Below are positions 33,766 through 34,709 of a DNA stretch of 34,709 nucleotides, in pieces; position 1 is the first letter of the stretch; every line of letters starts with the position of its first letter. A model generated the notes under the pieces. That model saw nothing but the letters and a program-made list of their open reading frames with translations, ran no database searches and was not told where the DNA came from. The stretch comes from Campylobacterota bacterium (lineage in GTDB: Bacteria > Campylobacterota > Campylobacteria > Campylobacterales > Hydrogenimonadaceae), in assembly GCA_013153475.1 (NCBI GenBank), contig JAADEJ010000071.1:1-34709 (forward strand). The letters run 5' to 3'. Both the position numbers and the translations under genes were made by a program.

Positions 33766-34202
33766 TGGGAAGCGAGGAAGTCCGGCTTTTTCACAGACTC
33801 TTGGCGGAGGCGAAGATCCATAGAAAACGGATCGACGACGCGTTGGCGTGTCTAAAGAAGGATCCTCTTAGTATTCCCTGCTCCGATCAACTCATCTACC
33901 GCTTTTCCAAGCTTCAGGATACGATGGGACGCAAACTCTTTCGGGCTCTGATGGATGCGGTAGGTGACTGGAGCGCGACCACGACGATGATAGATATTCT
34001 CAATTGGTTGGATAAACAGGGCTTGATCGAATTACAGATGTGGCAAAAAGTCCGGAATATTTGCAACGAGATTGCCCACAATTACGATGATGATCCCAAA
34101 ACGACCCGGGCGATTCTGGATGAGATCGCAAACGCTTTGCCCGCTATGGATGCCGTGATGGAAAACGTTGAAACATTTGCCGATCGCAAAGGCCTTTTAT
34201 GA
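33765..34202 (+). CDS. HEPN-domain protein, HepT-like (probable toxin of a HEPN/MNT pair)
   Basis: This 145-residue, all-helical protein has R97, H105 and Y107 in RNICNEIAHNY. HEPN RNases have R-x4-6-H; the spacing here is R-x7-H, so it is a variant. Tyr107 in the H-x-Y position is the residue that MNT partners AMPylate in HepT. It lies directly upstream of a minimal nucleotidyltransferase gene and overlaps it as ATGA, the standard type VII toxin-antitoxin layout. The start is GTG at 33765 with GGAGG 7 bases upstream. Toxicity is an inference. An alternative is a nucleotidyltransferase substrate-binding protein without RNase activity. Confidence 0.75.
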   Translation: MGSEEVRLFHRLLAEAKIHRKRIDDALACLKKDPLSIPCSDQLIYRFSKLQDTMGRKLFRALMDAVGDWSATTTMIDILNWLDKQGLIELQMWQKVRNICNEIAHNYDDDPKTTRAILDEIANALPAMDAVMENVETFADRKGLL

Positions 34203-34498
34203 GACTCGAAGCGTGGGAAGTGGCGGCGATTGTCGAGTGTTTGCAAGAGAGTTTCGGCCACGGGGCGAAGGTCTATCTTTTCGGCAGTCGGACAGATGAC
34301 AGCAAGCGGGGCGGAGATATCGATCTGTTTGTCGAATGCTCACCTTTGCCTGAGGATTGGCGCGGGCGAAAATCGGACTTTTGGATCTGTTTGCAGGAGC
34401 GCCTGGGGGAGCAGAGGATCGATATTCTCGTTGCCCGCGATCCCGACGATCCCATTGAACGCATCGCCCGGCGCGACGGGATTTTGCTGGAAGGTTGA
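34199..34498 (+). CDS. Minimal nucleotidyltransferase, MntA-like (probable antitoxin)
   Basis: This 99-residue MNT protein has the active site GS (29-30) then D40-I-D42, and a third Asp in RIDIL (D75). The spacing is GS-x9-D-x-D, one shorter than the usual x10. Such enzymes add AMP to the Tyr of the HEPN partner and silence it. All three acidic residues are kept, so it is probably active. The ATGA overlap with the HEPN gene indicates a coupled pair. The stop is 2 bases before the next gene. Confidence 0.85.
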   Translation: MRLEAWEVAAIVECLQESFGHGAKVYLFGSRTDDSKRGGDIDLFVECSPLPEDWRGRKSDFWICLQERLGEQRIDILVARDPDDPIERIARRDGILLEG

Positions 34499-34500
34499 AT

Positions 34501-34709
34501 ATGAATAGACTCTTTTTGATTTTGTTGTTTGTGCAAGGAGTGTTGATGAGCGCGGTGTTGGAAAAGGTAGAGATCGGCGGCGTGGCGGTGCCGCTGATTT
34601 TTGAGCAGGATCGGCACCTGCCGATCGCTTCGATGCAGGTGGTCTTTCGCTACAGCGGGGCGCTGGCCGACGGGACACTTCCGGGGTTGGCCAAGTTTTC
34701 GGCCCGCAT
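34501..34709 (+). CDS. M16 family zinc peptidase (partial, C-terminus missing)
   Basis: The first 69 codons are present. A hydrophobic signal peptide (about 1-18) is followed by LPIASMQVVFRYSGALADGTLPGLAK, the usual opening of the M16 (insulinase/PqqL) fold. The zinc HxxEH motif would lie past the window edge. GGAAGG lies 6 bases before the ATG at 34501. An in-frame ATG at 34546 also has a good ribosome site but would remove the signal peptide. Confidence 0.75.
   Translation, partial: MNRLFLILLFVQGVLMSAVLEKVEIGGVAVPLIFEQDRHLPIASMQVVFRYSGALADGTLPGLAKFSAR

Overview
The window looks like chromosome of a Campylobacterota (epsilonproteobacterial) bacterium with unusually high G+C (high fifties by eye, not computed). 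The evidence is gene content and order. From memory, cheY-prmA-ftsH and kdsA-ribH-nusB are conserved blocks in Helicobacter and Campylobacter. The run pflB-serS-trpS-der-membrane protein-kdsA-ribH-nusB follows the Campylobacter jejuni order Cj0390 to Cj0382c, with insertions. A futalosine-pathway radical SAM enzyme (MqnC) and a metal-type KdsA also fit. A high-G+C vent-type genus such as Hydrogenimonas or Nitratifractor is plausible but not proven. No tRNA, rRNA, CRISPR array, insertion sequence or prophage gene was seen, and no gene-free stretch exceeds about 215 bases.

Region 1 (1-11161) is a nearly complete type II secretion system (T2SS) in two divergent arms around a 134-base promoter region. 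The minus arm encodes pseudopilins G, H, I, J and K and then runs, with a TTGA overlap, into an LTA-synthase-like membrane sulfatase-fold protein cut by the window edge. The plus arm encodes short GspL-, GspM- and GspN-like proteins, GspC, the secretin GspD, the ATPase GspE and the platform protein GspF. Almost every junction overlaps, so each arm is probably translationally coupled. The prepilin peptidase (GspO) is not in the window.

Region 2 (11164-18425, plus) holds a sensor-like membrane protein possibly related to PglG, then hisH-hisA, then cheY-prmA-ftsH. leuA follows, preceded by a short ORF ending in a cluster of leucine codons, which is a good candidate for a leucine attenuation leader peptide.

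Region 3 (18432-24914, minus) is the run trpS, DUF190, crcB/fluC, a 73-residue cysteine protein, a membrane protein, serS and a large membrane-anchored TPR protein matching the position and architecture of the flagellar motor protein PflB.

Region 4 (25026-34709) starts with a small membrane protein and a two-RCK potassium channel, convergent with der. A DUF3108 protein, an EamA transporter, a degenerate GGDEF protein, kdsA, ribH, nusB and mqnC follow. The end holds a HEPN/MNT (HepT/MntA-like) pair wedged between mqnC and the start of an M16 peptidase gene. The least expected items are the leuA leader, the HEPN/MNT pair, the sulfatase-fold enzyme fused to the pseudopilin operon, the degenerate GGDEF protein and the channel with a GFG filter and a degraded first nucleotide site.
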